Shown here: positions 60,896-64,000 of the stretch, piece after piece
Layout of the letters: each line of letters opens with the position of its first letter
Position numbering within the stretch: position 1 is the stretch's first letter
From: Sipunculus nudus
Taxonomy: Eukaryota > Annelida > Sipuncula > Golfingiida > Sipunculidae
Direction of reading: 5' to 3'
Assembly: GCA_026874595.1 (NCBI GenBank)
Contig: CM049319.1
Location: 1,557,501 to 1,621,500 of the forward strand
Length of the DNA: 64,000 nt
The notes under the pieces: model-generated
What the model was told of the DNA's origin: nothing
What the model saw: the letters and a program-made list of their open reading frames with translations, nothing else
Databases searched by the model: none
Program-made: the position numbers and the translations under genes

Positions 60896-61107
60896 TCTAG
60901 TTATTTCTGTATTTGATTCATTCTTATTCTAGGCTATGCTACATTTTAAATTTTGTATTGTACTGCCAGGGTTACAATGATTAAAGTGCACATTTAATTG
61001 TGTCCACAAATTTGTGTATTGCTATGAAAGTGTGGATGTTCATTAGATAAGTAATTCCTTACTTCAGAAGAGTAAAAACTTCACCACGTGTGAAATTGAC
61101 TATTAAT

Positions 61108-61860
61108 TGTATCCGCCAAAACAGAGTTTTGCGGATACTATGTTTTCAGCTGCACGCCGCCGCTGCGTAGGTGTCCAGAGAACTCCTCTGTAACCGCTGA
61201 GCGGAATTTGACAAAACCCGGGATTATGTTCGGGTCACATGTGAACTGCTGCGTCCATTTGTGTGTCTGTTTCCACACATAAACCCACATATCTTGGGAA
61301 CCGTTTGATGGATCAGGAAAATTTTTTTGCACAAATGTAGCCCTTGGAGAGCTTTATAACATACACAAAAAATGGTGGCGCCACCTGCAACCATGTTTGC
61401 ACAGTGTCCATCTGTTCGTCTGCCTTGGGTTAAAATTACTCATATCTCTGCAGTGATTTGACTAATTCACCTGAAATTTGGCATGCGTATACAACCTGGA
61501 TAACTTTTCTGATTTTATGACAGGTGGCGCCACCTGCATTCTAGTTTATGCAGCAGACATCCAGGCTCATATCTTGGGAACTGTTTGATCGATTGGGCCA
61601 AAGTTTTGCATGTGTATAGTTCTAACATAGCTCTTTATCATACGCAAAACTGGTGGTGCCACCTTCAACCATTTTTGCACAGCTCCCATCTGTTTGTCTG
61701 CCACAGGCTAAAATCACTCATAAACATATAGTGGTTTGACTTATCTGCCTCAAATTTTGCATATGTATACAACTTGGACGGCTTTCTGGATTTTGTGGAA
61801 GGTGGCGCAACCTACATACACCATTTGGCTGCAGACATCCATGCTAATATGCAACACTTC
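61108..61860. repeat. Dyad-array repeat, copy 2
   Basis: Same head (GTATCCGCCAAAACAGAG then TTTTGCGGATAC, a 12-bp-stem hairpin) and same order as copy 1. Dyads lie at 61374, 61523, 61652 (GGTGGTGCCACC) and 61801 (GGTGGCGCAACC), again with 149/129/149-bp spacing. The last two dyads are mutated. The copy is displaced 1156 bp from copy 1. Confidence 0.9.
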
Positions 61861-61987
61861 ACTCTATTTCCCCTTGCCACTCAATCCATGCCTCACTTCA
61901 CCGGTTCCACTCTGATTTAGGCAGATACACGTTGTCGCTTGTCGACTACCCATATTCTAGTTCCAGTAATAAATTAAAGCTGAGATA

Positions 61988-63531
61988 GTAATTAGCAGGG
62001 TTGGGTTTTAGGCTGCCTAAAACCTGTTTTCGGCAGGGCAGAGCCTAAAACATGCCTTTAACTGCCTAAAATAGGTTATAACCTGCCTAAAACTGCCTTT
62101 AACTGCCTAAAACCTTATTTACCCTTACCTATGACTTTTAGTTTAACTATGTTTTATTGTTAAACATCTAAATGCATTAAAGAAATATGCTCAACAAATT
62201 ATAATTGAGGATCATTTTATTCAAACTAAACAAATTAAACCATGACACAAAAAAAAGCAACAAATGAATTCAACACTACTTCAGGGATTTCCTTATGAAC
62301 ACAGTTCTCCGACTCTCCTACCTCCATTACTGCCAATTTATAAAAAAATGCTCTTACTTTAAGCTTATAACCAGATACTTTTATTGGCTTTTTGATCACA
62401 AGGGATTAAATTTTGTGATAAATGGAAAAGAAGTTTTCCTGGATTTAAAATGTTGTTCCATTTACACTGATGAATAGTTCTTTATACTGTAGCTTCACTA
62501 ACATAACATGTTTATTTTGTATGCCTTTAGCTTCAATGGCAAAAAGCATTGGATTGGATTTATAAATTATTACATATCTTTTATGCTAGCCATAAAACTA
62601 AAAATATGATAATATCTGATAATGAACAAGAATTTCCACTATTTGTTTATTCCCTTAGCTAGGTCATCCCTTGTCAAATTTTAAGATTTTGTGCACATAC
62701 TTATCTTCTATATAATGATGGATATACTCTGTTAATTGTATGATGAAATTGTAAAAATGGAACCCTCATTAAACACTATAATTAGTATAAAACTGAAAAT
62801 GTGAAAATATTTTGCAATGAATATGTTGCAAACCACAGAATATTCATAATTACTCAGGGGCTGTGTTAAACCTGAAGGCCTGAGGGGCACTGACTGCATC
62901 ACTCAGTAAAATGTTTGCTCAAGAACAGTCTTCAGGGCAAGGGCTTTGATTGCATCCTCCTAGTCATGTATGAAAGTTGACATGAACATCTACTAGGACA
63001 CAGTAGTAGGACTTATGACCATTAGGTCTTATGACCCCATCACCCTGATAAATTGTAATTAACTTGTCTAATCAAGTAGTCCTCCCCTCTGATAGTGATA
63101 CCCTGTCTTACAAGGGCAAACTGGAGGCTGTATTACATCATTCAAGGTAGCTGGGCACTCATCAGGAAACCCAAAAGGTCCTGATAATGTCATTACCTTG
63201 GCCAATAAAACTATGTGCCACACAAACATGGTCTCATGTTCAGACACCTATACAGGCTCTTTGAAGACTGCATGGTACCAGCCAACAGGAAATCATGCAT
63301 TTCTAATACTTGATAGCTTCCAGAAGCCCAGCAAAGCCTTGTGACTGCTTCACCCCAGCCAGTATGGTAGTTTTACAGATCTTTAAGTAAAAAATGTAAA
63401 CAAATATAGGTTTTGGGCACTTTTGGTGCCTAAAACCTGCCTAAAACCTGTTTTAGGCGGGGCGGTTTTAACCAGGTTATAACCTATGGTTAAAACCTTC
63501 ATGCCTAAAACTTGCCAACCCTGGTAATTAG
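61988..63531. mobile_element. Non-autonomous hAT transposon (1528 bp) with 8-bp target duplication
   Basis: The element is 61996-63523. The left end is CAGGGTTGGGTTTTAGGC; the right end is the inverse of CAGGGTTGGCAAGTTTTAGG. GTAATTAG flanks both sides exactly (61988-61995 and 63524-63531), the 8-bp duplication of hAT insertions. Both subterminal regions carry many GCCTAAAAC motifs, probably transposase binding sites. The interior has no transposase frame (longest about 60 codons), so mobilisation in trans is inferred. Confidence 0.93.
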
Positions 63532-64000
63532 CACAATGATATTGTTTGTCCCTCATTCAACCAACAATGTGTATACTTGATTTGAAAAGATGTTTTATTT
63601 ATCAAATTTACTGAATCTTTTATTTTATATCAGTGAATAAAATTAAGCATGTACTGAAAACTCCAATGTGCAAAACTTTTTAATAGTGATTTAAGGAATA
63701 ATCTTGTAAATGCCATGTTGTGGCATTATTTTCCTTTAAATTCTGTTTAAACATTTGTGATTTAAAAATAATAAAATATATGTGTATGCATAATATGACC
63801 CAATATGAGCTACACCATGGATATATAATGATTGCAACAATTCTAATATTTTAACTTATATTTCAGTTTTTTACTCTTGATATATAGTGATTGCAACTTT
63901 TTAATGGAAAAAGTGGATATGCTATAAAAATAGGCTTATATATAAACTTAAATGCATTATTACCATGAAAGTGAAATAAAGGTATTAGTCAATATTGTCC
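63532..64000. other. AT-rich flank, no gene seen
   Basis: Low-complexity AT sequence to the window edge. Confidence 0.5.

Overview
The window looks like animal nuclear DNA, AT-rich and intron-containing, most likely from a mollusc or another lophotrochozoan. Supporting signs are spliced genes with GT/AG junctions, L2/CR1-like and Jockey/I-like LINE remnants, long poly(C) and (AT)n tracts, and a dispersed repeat whose ends (AGCTCAGCTGA... and ...GGGGCCACTAGTT) resemble repeats common in bivalve and gastropod genomes. The species assignment is inference; no sequence was searched against a database.

Layout. 1-13686 is one 47-bp satellite array of roughly 290 units, running off the left edge, with nested higher-order duplications. 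13946-15028 (+) is an intact coding exon for a type II membrane glycosyltransferase of the DXD/GT32 (A4GALT/A4GNT-like) kind. A broken paralogue lies convergently at 22531-21266 (-); its C-terminal coding segment has been amplified into a 48-bp minisatellite. Between them are a possible solo LTR (16598-17389) and AT-rich minisatellites. 26515-28595 (-) is a three-exon gene (508 aa) for a vWA protein with a complete MIDAS and an unrecognised C-terminal domain. 29976-32728 is bounded by about 110-bp inverted repeats and contains an L2/CR1-type LINE tail. 35441-40587 is a nearly fresh LTR retrotransposon on the minus strand (388/386-bp LTRs, 4-bp target duplication, PBS, PPT) with no coding capacity, i.e. 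a LARD-type non-autonomous element. 41563-43070 (-) is a GC-rich 5'-truncated Jockey/I-like LINE. 47513-48382 (-) encodes a 289-aa basic coiled-coil protein of unknown function, with a plausible non-coding first exon near 49178. 51192-52629 is a second element with inverted ends. 53130-55000 (-) is a heavily decayed LINE reverse transcriptase. The right end is mostly repeats: a tRNA-derived SINE, two copies of the mollusc-type repeat, two copies of a repeat holding 278-bp tandem units with a GGTGGCGCCACC dyad, and a 1.53-kb non-autonomous hAT element with a perfect 8-bp target duplication.

Only three loci look like working host genes (glycosyltransferase, vWA protein, coiled-coil protein). 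Nothing suggests they act in one pathway. Most of the window is repeat-derived, and the notable signals are in how those repeats are built.
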